Source: Notolepis coatsorum (Eukaryota; Chordata; Actinopteri; Aulopiformes; Paralepididae). From it: DNA of 64,000 nt. Below are positions 36,508-45,400 of this stretch, piece by piece. The notes below the pieces were generated by a model. The model was not told the DNA's origin, did no database searches, and saw only the letters and a list, made by a program, of their open reading frames with translations. The position numbers were made by a program, and so were the translations under genes. How positions within the stretch are numbered: the first letter of the stretch is position 1; each line of letters opens with the position of its first letter. The stretch lies in contig OZ020598.1 of assembly GCA_963971535.1 (NCBI GenBank), forward strand, positions 99,755,674 through 99,819,673, in the 5' to 3' direction.

Positions 36508-36785
36508 AGGGTCACGTCCTCCCCGTCTTAGTCACGGGACATTCAGCACTCCGGTCGTTGCTCAGGGACAGCCGGAGACAGGGGGAAGGGGGGGTGGCAC
36601 AGAGAGGGTCGCGAACTCCCCGACATCATCGCGGGACATCCGGCACTCCGGTCACCACTACGAAACCTCCGAAGACAGGGGGGCACGCAGAGGGGGTTGC
36701 AATCTCCCGGCCTTCGTCACGGGACGTCCAACACTCCGGTCAACACTCCAGGACAGCAAGTCATAGGAAGACAGGGAGACGGGAC
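36508..36785. repeat. About 90-bp triplicated segment in L2 3' UTR
   Basis: Three diverged units each contain CACGGGAC/CGCGGGAC, CACTCCGGTC and GACAGGG, at about 36508, 36603 and 36690. Confidence 0.65.
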
Positions 36786-37106
36786 AGGCGTTAGACAGCT
36801 CATGAGATTGTAGTAGGCGGACATAGCAATAGATACAAGTGGTAGGCATATATGTGAATGGAGTAGATATATGAAGTAAGCGTATTATGTGAATAGAATA
36901 GAAGTACTTAACCCAGCAATGAAACCGCGTTGACTGTTAATCTGTTAACAGTCTGTTAATCAGTTGACAGGACCACGGACAGACGGCGGTGAATAACTGA
37001 TCCAATGCCTCGGAGGTGCATGTAGAGCAGTCACTACAAGCTTGGCCAAGACCCCGAGGCATCCATCACCTTGGTCAGCGCCAGGAGACGGGTACTCAGA
37101 GAGAAG

Positions 37107-37149
37107 GGGGAGGGAGAGGGGGGGGGGGGGAGAGGGGGGGGGGGGGGGA
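37107..37149. repeat. Poly-G tracts in L2 3' UTR
   Basis: Purine-rich stretch with two long G homopolymers (C-runs in the L2 RNA). G-quadruplex formation is possible on the plus strand; G-rich 3' UTR stretches are a known feature of several LINE families. Confidence 0.8.
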
Positions 37150-37195
37150 AGAGTTAGAGAGTTCCCATGTTTGTGGTGCTGCAAAGGAGCAGACA

Positions 37196-37500
37196 TGTAG
37201 TACCCTGTAGTGCCATGTAGTACCCCGTAGTGCCATGTAGTACCCTATAGTACCCCATAGTGCCATGTAGTACCCCGTAGTATCCTGTAGTACCCTGTAG
37301 TGCCATGTAGTACCCTGTGGTGCCATGTAGTACCCTGTAGTGCCATGTAGAGCTGTGTAAGCCATGTAGTACCCTGTAATGCCATGCAGTACCAAGTAGT
37401 ACTCTGTGGTACCATGTAGTACCCTGTACCCTAACTAAACTACCCTATAGTAAACTACCCAGTGGTACCATGTAGTACCCTGTACCATAACTAAACTACA
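37196..37500. repeat. GTAGTACCCTGTAGTGCCAT minisatellite in L2 3' UTR
   Basis: About 15 units of 10 or 20 bp built from GTAGTACCC and GTAGTGCCAT. The repeat lies between the ORF2 stop and the G-rich tract, and may vary between L2 copies. Confidence 0.85.
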
Positions 37501-37537
37501 CAGATTAATCTAAAGGTCAGTCCCCGACCAGGTGAGA

Positions 37538-40500
37538 TCAAGGTAGGTTGAAGGAGAGAGAGAAAAGATGAGTCTTAAGCAGGGATTTAAAAGCTTCGAC
37601 AGAGCAGGCGCCCCTGATGACGGCAGGTAATTTGTTCCACAGGTAGGGAGCGCGGTAGACAAAGGCTCTGTGGCCGGCGGATTTCTTTTTAACCCTAGGG
37701 GTCGATAGAAGCCCCGCATTTTGTGAGCGCAGAGCACGAGCGGGCGAGTATCGGGAGATGAGATCAGATAGATAAAGCGGTGCAAGCCCATTTAAAATTT
37801 TGTAGGTGAGGAGTAGCACTTTAAAGTCAGAGCGGGCTTGGATAGGAAGCCAATGTAGGGCGGACAAAACTGGTGTGATGTGATCAAATTTTCTAGTTCT
37901 AGTTAGTATCCGTGCAGCCGCATTTTGCACGAGTTGAAGATTTTTGATGCTTGAATTAGGTAAGCCTGAAAAAAGTGCATTACAGTAGTCCAGACGTGAT
38001 GAGACAAAAGCATGAATCAGGGTTTCAGCATCAGCCAGAGTTAAAATGGGGCGTATTTTTGCGATATTACGAAGATGGAAGAATGCAATTTTGGTGACGT
38101 TTTTTATATGTGCATTAAATGAGAGGGAGGAATCAAAAATGACTCCGAGGTTTTTTATGGTGGAGCTCTGGGATACATGACAGGTATCAAAGTTGAGGGA
38201 GATGTCCTGAAACAGGCCTCTGTGGTTTGGGGGGCCAACAATTAACATCTCAGTTTTATCTGCATTAAGGAGTAGAAAGTTTTGCGACATCCATTTTTTG
38301 ACGGCAAGCAAGCAGGCCTCAAGGTTTTGTAGTTGGGAGGAATCATTTGGCTTAATAGGTATATATAATTGGGTGTCATCAGCGTAAAAATGAAAGTTTA
38401 TGCCAAATTTGCGTATGATATCGCCGAGGGGTAGCATGTAAATCGAAAATAGCAAAGGGCCCAGGACAGAGCCTTGTGGGACACCACATTGCACTGGGAG
38501 GGTCTCAGATGTTAAATCATTATAGACCACGCAGTGTGTTCTATCAGTTAAATAGGATTTAAACCAAGCTAGTGCGAGACCCCGAATGCCAACATGGTTC
38601 TCAAGCCGACCTAGAAGAATCGAGTGATCGATAGTGTCAAAGGCTGCACTGAGATCAAGTAATAAGAGCACAGAGGTGAGGTTTGAGTCAAGAGAGAGCA
38701 GTAAGTCATTTGTGACTTTGGTAACCGCCGTTTCGGTGGAGTGTAAGGCTCTAAAGCCAGATTGAAATGATTCATTAAGATTATTGTTTGATAAATGGTC
38801 AGTAAGTTGCGTTGCGACGATCCGTTCTAACACTTTGGATAGGAATGGGAGATTGGAGATAGGTCTGTAATTTTTCAAGATTAGAGGGTCGAGGTTCGGT
38901 TTTTTAAGTAATGGTTTAATGACGGCTGATTTAAAGGCCAGGGGCACCACGCCAGTAGACAAAGAGGTGTTGAAGATATTGAGTAGGGCAGGGCCTAGAG
39001 TTGGGAAGAGTTTTTTGATGAGAGTTGCTGGGAGAGGGTCAAACAGACAGGTTGAAGGTTTAGCCGCGCCAACCAGTTTAGAGAGGGCACTAAGTGAGAC
39101 GTTTTCAAGGCAGCATAGCGTATGACTGGAATCAAAGTCAGGGGGAATGCCCGTCAAAGGTTGGGAGGGACTCTGATTGTTGAGTAAAGCAACAATTTCA
39201 TCTCTAATGAGGTCAATTTTCTTGGTAAAAAATGTCATGAATTCGTTAGCCGAGAACGCATGGTTTAGGGCACTTGGTTGTTTCTGCGTAAGTTTTGCAA
39301 CTGTGTCAAACAGAAACTTTGAGTTGTTTTTGTTTTCATTTATGAGCCTGGAAAAATAAGAGGTTTTGGCAAGTGAGAGTGCCTTTTTGTAGTTACGTAA
39401 ACTATCATTCCAGGCGAGGCGGAATACTTCGAGTTTGGTCGAACGCCATTTATGTTCAAGTTTGCGACAAGCCTTTTTAAAGGAGCGCGTTTCCTCCGTA
39501 AACCAGGGAGTTAGTTTTTGCGGAGCACGTTTAATTTTAGGTTTAAGGGGAGCGACAATGTCGAGGGTGCTACGAAGGGCGGCATTAAGTTTGTCTGTAA
39601 AGAGATCAAGGGGGCCAGAGTAAGAGAGGAAGGGAGAGAGGGTGTCTGGTAGGCAGTTAACTAGAATTGGGACAGTTGAGGCGTTAATACGACGGCTCAT
39701 GTAGGATTCTACACTGTCTGGGCGAGAAACCGTCAGATCAATTTGAAATTTGATGAGGTAGTGGTCTGAGAGAGCAGGAACATAGGGGGAGACGGTCAAA
39801 TTTGACACAGTGAGACCGCGGGCTAGGACTAGGTCAAGGGTGTTCCCACCACTGTGAGTGGGTTGGTCAACGATTTGAATGAGACCGACAGAGTCAATGA
39901 TGTCGGTAAAAGCCTTATTTAGGGGATCTAGAGTTTTATTGGAATGAATGTTAAAATCACCAACAATTAAAATGTTATCTGAGCGCATAACAAGCTCAGA
40001 GATGAAAGTTGAAAATTCATCTAGGAAGAGGGTGTAAGGGCCTGGGGGGCGGTATAGGACAGCCATTACAAAGGATGCAGTGGAGGTAGGAATTAGACCG
40101 CCACACTTTCTGTTGGGTGGAGAGGGATGCAACAGGAGCACCTCAAACGAGGAAAACTTACAGTTTGCGTCGGATGTAAAGTTGTGCTTAGAGTCATAAA
40201 TTAGAGCAACTCCGCCTCCTTTCTTGGAGGTGCGTGCGATGTGGGAGCTACTAAAATTAGGGGGTGAGGCCTCGTTTAAGGGCAGAAAATCATTAGGTTT
40301 AAGCCATGTCTCAGTGAGGCCAAATAGGTCGAGACTATGGTCTGTTATCAGTTCATTTACCAAAAGAGCTTTGGTTGGCAGAGAGCGGATGTTGATAAGG
40401 CCAACCTTCACACTCTCTGTATACTTAGCAGCGCGGTTTTCAGCCATGCGGGTAGGTTTAATCGCAATTAAGTTGGCATGGTTTATCGCACAAGGACGAG

Positions 40501-40639
40501 CTGGGTAAAGCGGAGCGTAACGGGATATTCTAGTTTTGATTGGGTATACAGGTTTAGGGGTAGAGATAGAAAGAGAGGAGTGGGGAGCCTGGTGGAGGAG
40601 GGACCGAGCAAGAAAGGTATAAGGATTGGCAGGGTCCAT
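37538..40639 (-). CDS. L2 ORF2: APE endonuclease and reverse transcriptase
   Basis: The polyprotein nicks target DNA and copies the element RNA at the nick. Numbering from the first codon of the open stretch at 40678 (a GTG; the first ATG is codon 14, at 40639): endonuclease residues N96 (INIRSL), E123 (LTETWL), D241/N243 (VGDFNIH), D282 (TLDLVL) and D305/H306 (LSDHYLI). RT shows NYRPISNLPFLSKVLERIV at about 603-621, motif A LLLDLSAAFD at about 672-681, motif B CGVPQGSVLGPLLF at 731-744, and the catalytic YADD at 765-768. This wording is typical of the L2 clade. Length (about 1,030 residues) is normal. There are no stops or frameshifts. The frame is the same as ORF1 and stays open right up to the ORF1 stop codon. 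Confidence 0.93.
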   Translation of the reverse strand: MDPANPYTFLARSLLHQAPHSSLSISTPKPVYPIKTRISRYAPLYPARPCAINHANLIAIKPTRMAENRAAKYTESVKVGLINIRSLPTKALLVNELITDHSLDLFGLTETWLKPNDFLPLNEASPPNFSSSHIARTSKKGGGVALIYDSKHNFTSDANCKFSSFEVLLLHPSPPNRKCGGLIPTSTASFVMAVLYRPPGPYTLFLDEFSTFISELVMRSDNILIVGDFNIHSNKTLDPLNKAFTDIIDSVGLIQIVDQPTHSGGNTLDLVLARGLTVSNLTVSPYVPALSDHYLIKFQIDLTVSRPDSVESYMSRRINASTVPILVNCLPDTLSPFLSYSGPLDLFTDKLNAALRSTLDIVAPLKPKIKRAPQKLTPWFTEETRSFKKACRKLEHKWRSTKLEVFRLAWNDSLRNYKKALSLAKTSYFSRLINENKNNSKFLFDTVAKLTQKQPSALNHAFSANEFMTFFTKKIDLIRDEIVALLNNQSPSQPLTGIPPDFDSSHTLCCLENVSLSALSKLVGAAKPSTCLFDPLPATLIKKLFPTLGPALLNIFNTSLSTGVVPLAFKSAVIKPLLKKPNLDPLILKNYRPISNLPFLSKVLERIVATQLTDHLSNNNLNESFQSGFRALHSTETAVTKVTNDLLLSLDSNLTSVLLLLDLSAAFDTIDHSILLGRLENHVGIRGLALAWFKSYLTDRTHCVVYNDLTSETLPVQCGVPQGSVLGPLLFSIYMLPLGDIIRKFGINFHFYADDTQLYIPIKPNDSSQLQNLEACLLAVKKWMSQNFLLLNADKTEMLIVGPPNHRGLFQDISLNFDTCHVSQSSTIKNLGVIFDSSLSFNAHIKNVTKIAFFHLRNIAKIRPILTLADAETLIHAFVSSRLDYCNALFSGLPNSSIKNLQLVQNAAARILTRTRKFDHITPVLSALHWLPIQARSDFKVLLLTYKILNGLAPLYLSDLISRYSPARALRSQNAGLLSTPRVKKKSAGHRAFVYRAPYLWNKLPAVIRGACSVEAFKSLLKTHLFSLSFNLP

Positions 40640-40655
40640 CAGTTTAGCATGACTA

Positions 40656-40676
40656 GCAGGCTCGCTAAGAGCCTGC
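40656..40676 (-). promoter_or_regulatory. Hairpin just after the ORF1 stop codon
   Basis: In the L2 RNA an 8-bp perfect stem (GCAGGCTC pairing with GAGCCTGC, 5-nt loop) begins 26 nt after the TGA of ORF1 and lies before the first ATG of ORF2. It may influence readthrough or reinitiation, which is inference. Confidence 0.5.
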
Positions 40677-40702
40677 ACCCTGGCATGCTTGTGGGGTGGC
40701 TG

Positions 40703-41557
40703 TCAGCCCGAAGCTATAATCTTGTCTATATTGCGAGATAAGAGAGAGGCGCCTTGCATGTTAGGATGCACGCCGTCCTTTCTCAGCAAGCCAGGGTGCC
40801 CCCAGAAAGAGGACCAATTATCCACGAACCCTAAGCCCTGTTCTTTACAGTATTTTTCCAGCCATCGGTGTAGAGAAGCTGTCCTACTCACGAACTCATC
40901 ATCATGCCGGTTTACAGGCAGGGGGCCAGAGAAGATTACTCGATGCCGACTCATCTTTCTGGCGAGGTCAGAAAGCCTAACTATGTTGATCTTTGTGACC
41001 TCAGAGACTTTCATCCTACAGTCATTATTTCCGACGTGTATAACAATATGGTCGAATTTATCTTCAGTGGGTGTGATACGTGGGTTACCTTTTGCCTTGA
41101 CTATGCTATTCGCCAGAAATCTCAGGTTGGCTTCAATGTCGGTAGCTCTGGCTCCCCCATAACATTTGATCTCGGCTGGCTTGTCTAGCAAAATATGCCG
41201 GGTGATGGAGTCGCCAATCACAAGGACGGAACGACGGGGTTGCAGTGGAACCGGCTGCGTACTGGGACCGGAACCCGCAACACGTGTAAAATCATGTTGC
41301 GGAGCAGGTGCTGTTGAGGCCGAGGCCGGGCGGTTACACTGCCGCTTCGTAGTGGGCGCAAAGGCCTTGTCCTGAGCACTATGTCTGGGACTCTCCAGAC
41401 GAGAAGACCCCGCTAGAGGCTCCTCAGAAAAGCCTATAGTGTCCAAGACGTCTAAAGCTGACTGTTTTCCTGACTCAAGTTCAAGGACACGACTCTCTAA
41501 CAGAGTTAACCTTTCTAGGAGGGAGGGACAGACAGGACAGACAGAACACATAGCCAT
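40703..41557 (-). CDS. L2 ORF1: SGNH-hydrolase (esterase) protein
   Basis: 284 residues, starting at ATG 41557-41555 and ending in TGA 40705-40703. Residues 1-30 have closely spaced cysteines (CSVCPVC) and a leucine-rich heptad-like segment (LLERLTLLESRVLELE), a likely coiled coil for self-association. Residues 112-284 form an SGNH/GDSL esterase: block I IGDSIT with the nucleophile S117, block II glycine at YGG (134-135), block III GNND (176-179) and block V DGVH with D261 and H264, so all catalytic positions are present. Esterase-type ORF1 proteins are known from fish L2 and CR1 LINEs, where ORF1 binds RNA and accompanies it in the particle. No zinc knuckle or RRM is seen. It precedes ORF2 in the same frame. 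Confidence 0.92.
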   Translation of the reverse strand: MAMCSVCPVCPSLLERLTLLESRVLELESGKQSALDVLDTIGFSEEPLAGSSRLESPRHSAQDKAFAPTTKRQCNRPASASTAPAPQHDFTRVAGSGPSTQPVPLQPRRSVLVIGDSITRHILLDKPAEIKCYGGARATDIEANLRFLANSIVKAKGNPRITPTEDKFDHIVIHVGNNDCRMKVSEVTKINIVRLSDLARKMSRHRVIFSGPLPVNRHDDEFVSRTASLHRWLEKYCKEQGLGFVDNWSSFWGHPGLLRKDGVHPNMQGASLLSRNIDKIIASG

Positions 41558-41888
41558 GCTTACACCAGGTAGAGCAGGAACAAATAAAGATACGAAGTAC
41601 TATGGATCAACTGCTAAAGGCTATGTGTATGAAGCCGATTGAAGGTTTAGCTAATGAGCTAAAACCAGTGGATCGAGTAAGTTGACAAGCTAACAAGGCA
41701 AGACCAGAAAATGCAGGTACAAAGGAGTGGCCTGCTAGAGGAGGGCAGGTGAGGGGCAGTAGATACTCTAGTGCACTCGGTTGCCTCCTCGGATAACTCC
41801 AGCAGGAAAACTCCAAGTCTTTGTCTGTCTTAGTCGGTCGCCGGCGCTCTGCTGGCGCTTCGATAGACTACACTTAAATCCCTATTGG
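41558..41888 (-). other. L2 5' UTR between monomers and ORF1
   Basis: About 330 bp of non-coding sequence. It includes a CGCCGGCGCTCTGCTGGCGC stretch near 41841-41860 that can fold. Confidence 0.6.
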
Positions 41889-42450
41889 CTGATTGGACTA
41901 ATTACCACAGGCTGCTCAAGTCAAACCCAATGGGGTTGCACAGAGCCTGATTGATTAACAACAAACAATTATCAAAATATACAATGGATTGACTACTAAC
42001 TTACATTACTCAGCAAGAACACAGTGAAGTCAGCTCAGGTTTTAGAGAAATGTGTGCACAGGCAAATGTATTTAAACAAGCTTTGCCTCTGACTGATTGG
42101 ACTAATTACCACAGGCTGCTCAAGTCAAACCCAATGGGGTTGCACAGAGCCTGATTGATTAACAACAAACAATTATCAAAATATACAATGGATTGACTAC
42201 TAACTTACATTACTCAGCAAGAACACAGTGAAGTCAGCTCAGGTTTTAGAGAAATGTGTGCACAGGCAAATGTATTTAAACAAGCTTTGCCTCTGACTGA
42301 TTGGACTAATTACCACAGGCTGCTCAAGTCAAACCCAATGGGGTTGCACAGAGCCTGATTGATTAACAACAAACAATTATCAAAATATACAATGGATTGA
42401 CTACTAACTTACATTACTCAGCAAGAACACAGTGAAGTCAGCTCAGGTTT
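41889..42450 (-). promoter_or_regulatory. L2 5' tandem monomers (204 bp, about 2.75 copies)
   Basis: Units begin at 41889, 42093 and 42297 (CTGATTGGACTAATTACCAC) and are essentially identical; the outermost one stops after about 155 bp at GCTCAGGTTT. On the transcript strand each unit carries CCAATCAG, an NF-Y-type CCAAT box. By analogy with the monomer promoters of rodent L1 elements, they may drive L2 transcription; this is inference. Their identity suggests recent homogenisation. Confidence 0.7.
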
Positions 42451-42452
42451 GA

Positions 42453-45400
42453 GGGACTGAGGAAGACAGTTAGGGACTGAGGAAGACAGTTAGGGACTGA
42501 GGAAGACAGCTAGGGACTGAGGATGACAGTTAGGGACTGAGGAAGACAGTTAGGGACTGAGGAAGACAGCTAGGGACTGAGGAAGACAGTTAGGGACTGA
42601 GGAAGACAGTTAGGGACTGAGGAAGACAGTTAGGGACTGGGGAAGACAGTTAGGGACTGAGGAAGACAGTTAGGGACTGGGGAAGACAGTTAGGGACTGA
42701 GGAAGACAGTTAGGGACAGAGGAAGACAGTTAGGGACTGAGGAAGACAGCTAGGGACAGAGGAAGACAGTTAGGGGCTGAGGAAGACAGTTAGGGACTGA
42801 GGAAGACAGTTAGGGACTGAGGAAGACAGCTAGGGACTGAGGAAGACAGTTAGGGACAGAGGAAGACAGTTAGGGACTGAGGAAGACAGTTAGGGGCTGA
42901 GGAAGACAGTTAGGGACTGAGGAAGACAGTTAGGGACTGAGGAAGACAGTTAGGGACTGAGAAAGACAGCTATTCACAGAGGAAGACAGCTAGGGACTGA
43001 GGAAGACAGCTAGGGACTGAGGAAGACAGCTAGGGACTGAGGAAGACAGTTAGGGACTGAGGAAGACAGTTAGGGACTGAGGAAGACAGTTAGGGACTGA
43101 GGAAGACAGCTAGGGACTGAGGAAGACAGCTAGTGACTGAGGAAGACAGCTAGGGACTGAGGAAGACAGTTAGGGACTGAGGAAGACAGCTAGGGACTGA
43201 GGAAGACAGTTAGGGACTGAGGAAGACAGTTAGGGACTGAGGAAGACAGTTAGGGACTGAGGAAGACAGCTAGCGACTGAGGAAGACAGTTACGGACTGA
43301 GGAAGACAGTTAGGGACTGAGGAAGACAGCTAGGGACTGAGGAAGACAGCTAGTCACAGAGGAAGACAGCTAGGGACTGAGGAAGACAGCTAGTCACAGA
43401 GGAAGACAGTTAGGGACTGAGGAAGACAGTTAGGGACTGAGGAAGACAGTTAGGGACTGAGGAAGACAGCTAGCGACTGAGGAAGACAGCTAGGGACTGA
43501 GGAAGACAGCTAGGGACTGAGGAAGACAGTTAGGGACTGAGGAAGACAGTTAGGGACTGAGGAAGACAGTTAGGGACTGAAGAAGACAGCTAGCGACTGA
43601 GGAAGACAGCTAGGAACTGAGGAAGACAGCTAGGAACTGAGGAAGACAGTTAGGGACTGAGGAAGACAGCTAGTCACAGAGGAAGACAGTTAGGGTCTGA
43701 GGAAGACAGTTAGGGACTGAGGAAGACAGTTAGGGACTGAGGAAGACAGTTAGGGACTGCGGAAGACAGCTATGGACTGGGGAAGACAGTTAGGGACTGA
43801 GGAAGACAGTTAGGGACTGAGGAAGACAGATAGGGACTGAGGAAGACAGTTAGGGACTGAGGAAGACAGCTAGGGACTGAGGAAGACAGATAGGGACTGA
43901 GGAAGACAGTTAGGGATTGAGGAAGACAGCTAGGGACTGAGGAAGACAGCTAGGGACTGAGGAAGACAGTTAGGGACTGAGGAAGACAGCTAGGGACTGA
44001 GGAAGACAGCTAGGGACTGAGGAAGACAGCTAGGGACTGAGGAAGACAGTTAGGGACTGAGGAAGACAGTTAGGGTCTGAGGAAGACAGTTAGGGACTGA
44101 TGAAGACAGTTAGCGATTGAGGAAGACAGCTAGGGACTGAGGAAGACAGTTAGGGACTGAGGAAGACAGCTAGGGACTGAGGAAGACAGTTAGGGACTGA
44201 GGAAGACAGCTAGGGACAGAGGAAGACAGTTAGGGACTGAGGAAGACAGCTAGGGACTGAGGAAGACAGTTAGGGACTGAGGAAGACAGCTAGGGACTGA
44301 GGAAGACAGCTAGGGACTGAGGAAGACAGATAGGGACTGAGGAAGACAGCTAGGGACTGAGGAAGACAGTTGGGACTGAGGAAGACAGCTAGGGACTGAG
44401 GAAGACAGCTAGGGGCTGAGGAAGACAGCTAGTCACAGAGGAAGACAGTTAGGGTCTGAGGAAGACAGTTAGGGACTGAGGAAGACAGCTAGCGACTGAG
44501 GAAGACAGTTAGGGACTGAGGAAGACAGTTAGGGACTGAGGAAGACAGCTAGTCACAGAGGAAGACAGCTAGGGACTGAGGAAGACAGTTACGGACTGAG
44601 GAAGACAGCTAGGGACTGAGGAAGACAGTTAGGGACTGAGGAAGACAGTTAGGGACTGAGGAAGACAGTTAGGGACTGCGGAAGACAGTTAGGGACTGAG
44701 GAAGACAGTTAGGGACTGAGGAAGACAGCTAGGGACTGAGGAAGACAGTTAGGGGCTGAGGAAGACAGTTAGGGACTGAGGAAGACAGTTAGGGACTGAG
44801 GAAGACAGTTAGGGACTGAGGAAGACAGCTAGGGACTGAGGATGACAGTTAGGGACTGAGGAAGACAGTTAGGGACTGAGGAAGACAGCTAGGGACTGAG
44901 GAAGACAGTTAGGGGCTGAGGAAGACAGTTAGGGACTGAGGAAGACAGTTAGGGACTGAGGAAGACAGTTAGGGACTGAGGAAGACAGCTAGGGACTGAG
45001 GATGACAGTTAGGGACTGAGGAAGACAGTTAGGGACTGAGGAAGACAGCTAGGGACTGAGGAAGACAGCTAGGGACTGGGGAAGACAGTTAGGGACTGAG
45101 GAAGACAGTTAGGGACAGAGGAAGACAGTTAGGGACTGAGGAAGACAGCTAGGGACAGAGGAAGACAGTTAGGGGCTGAGGAAGACAGCTAGGGACTGAG
45201 GAAGACAGCTAGGGACTGAGGAAGACAGTTAGTCACAGAGGAAGACAGCTAGGGACTGAGGAAGACAGTTAGGGACTGAGGAAGACAGCTAGGGACTGAG
45301 GAAGACAGCTAGCGACTGAGGAAGACAGCTAGGGACTGAGGAAGACAGTTAGGGACTGAGGAAGACAGTTAGGGACTGAGGAAGACAGTTAGGGACTGAG

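Larger units (their letters stand above)
36038..42452 (-). mobile_element. Full-length L2-clade LINE (about 6.4 kb)
   Basis: Minus-strand element with 5' tandem monomers (41889-42450), a 5' UTR, ORF1 (41557-40703), ORF2 (to 37538), a long 3' UTR with internal repeats, and a 3' end that reads ATTTGATTTGATTTGAT, the tail common in fish L2 elements. Both ORFs are uninterrupted and carry the expected catalytic residues, so the copy may be young or active. It lies inside the 20-bp satellite; comparison with the satellite copy at 47514/47515 fixes its edges at 36038 and 42452. Confidence 0.92.

Noticed and set aside
38919..41642. Plus-strand open frames opposite the L2 ORFs
   Set aside because: They are antisense shadows of ORF1 and ORF2. 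The minus-strand translations carry all the catalytic motifs and the plus-strand ones carry none.
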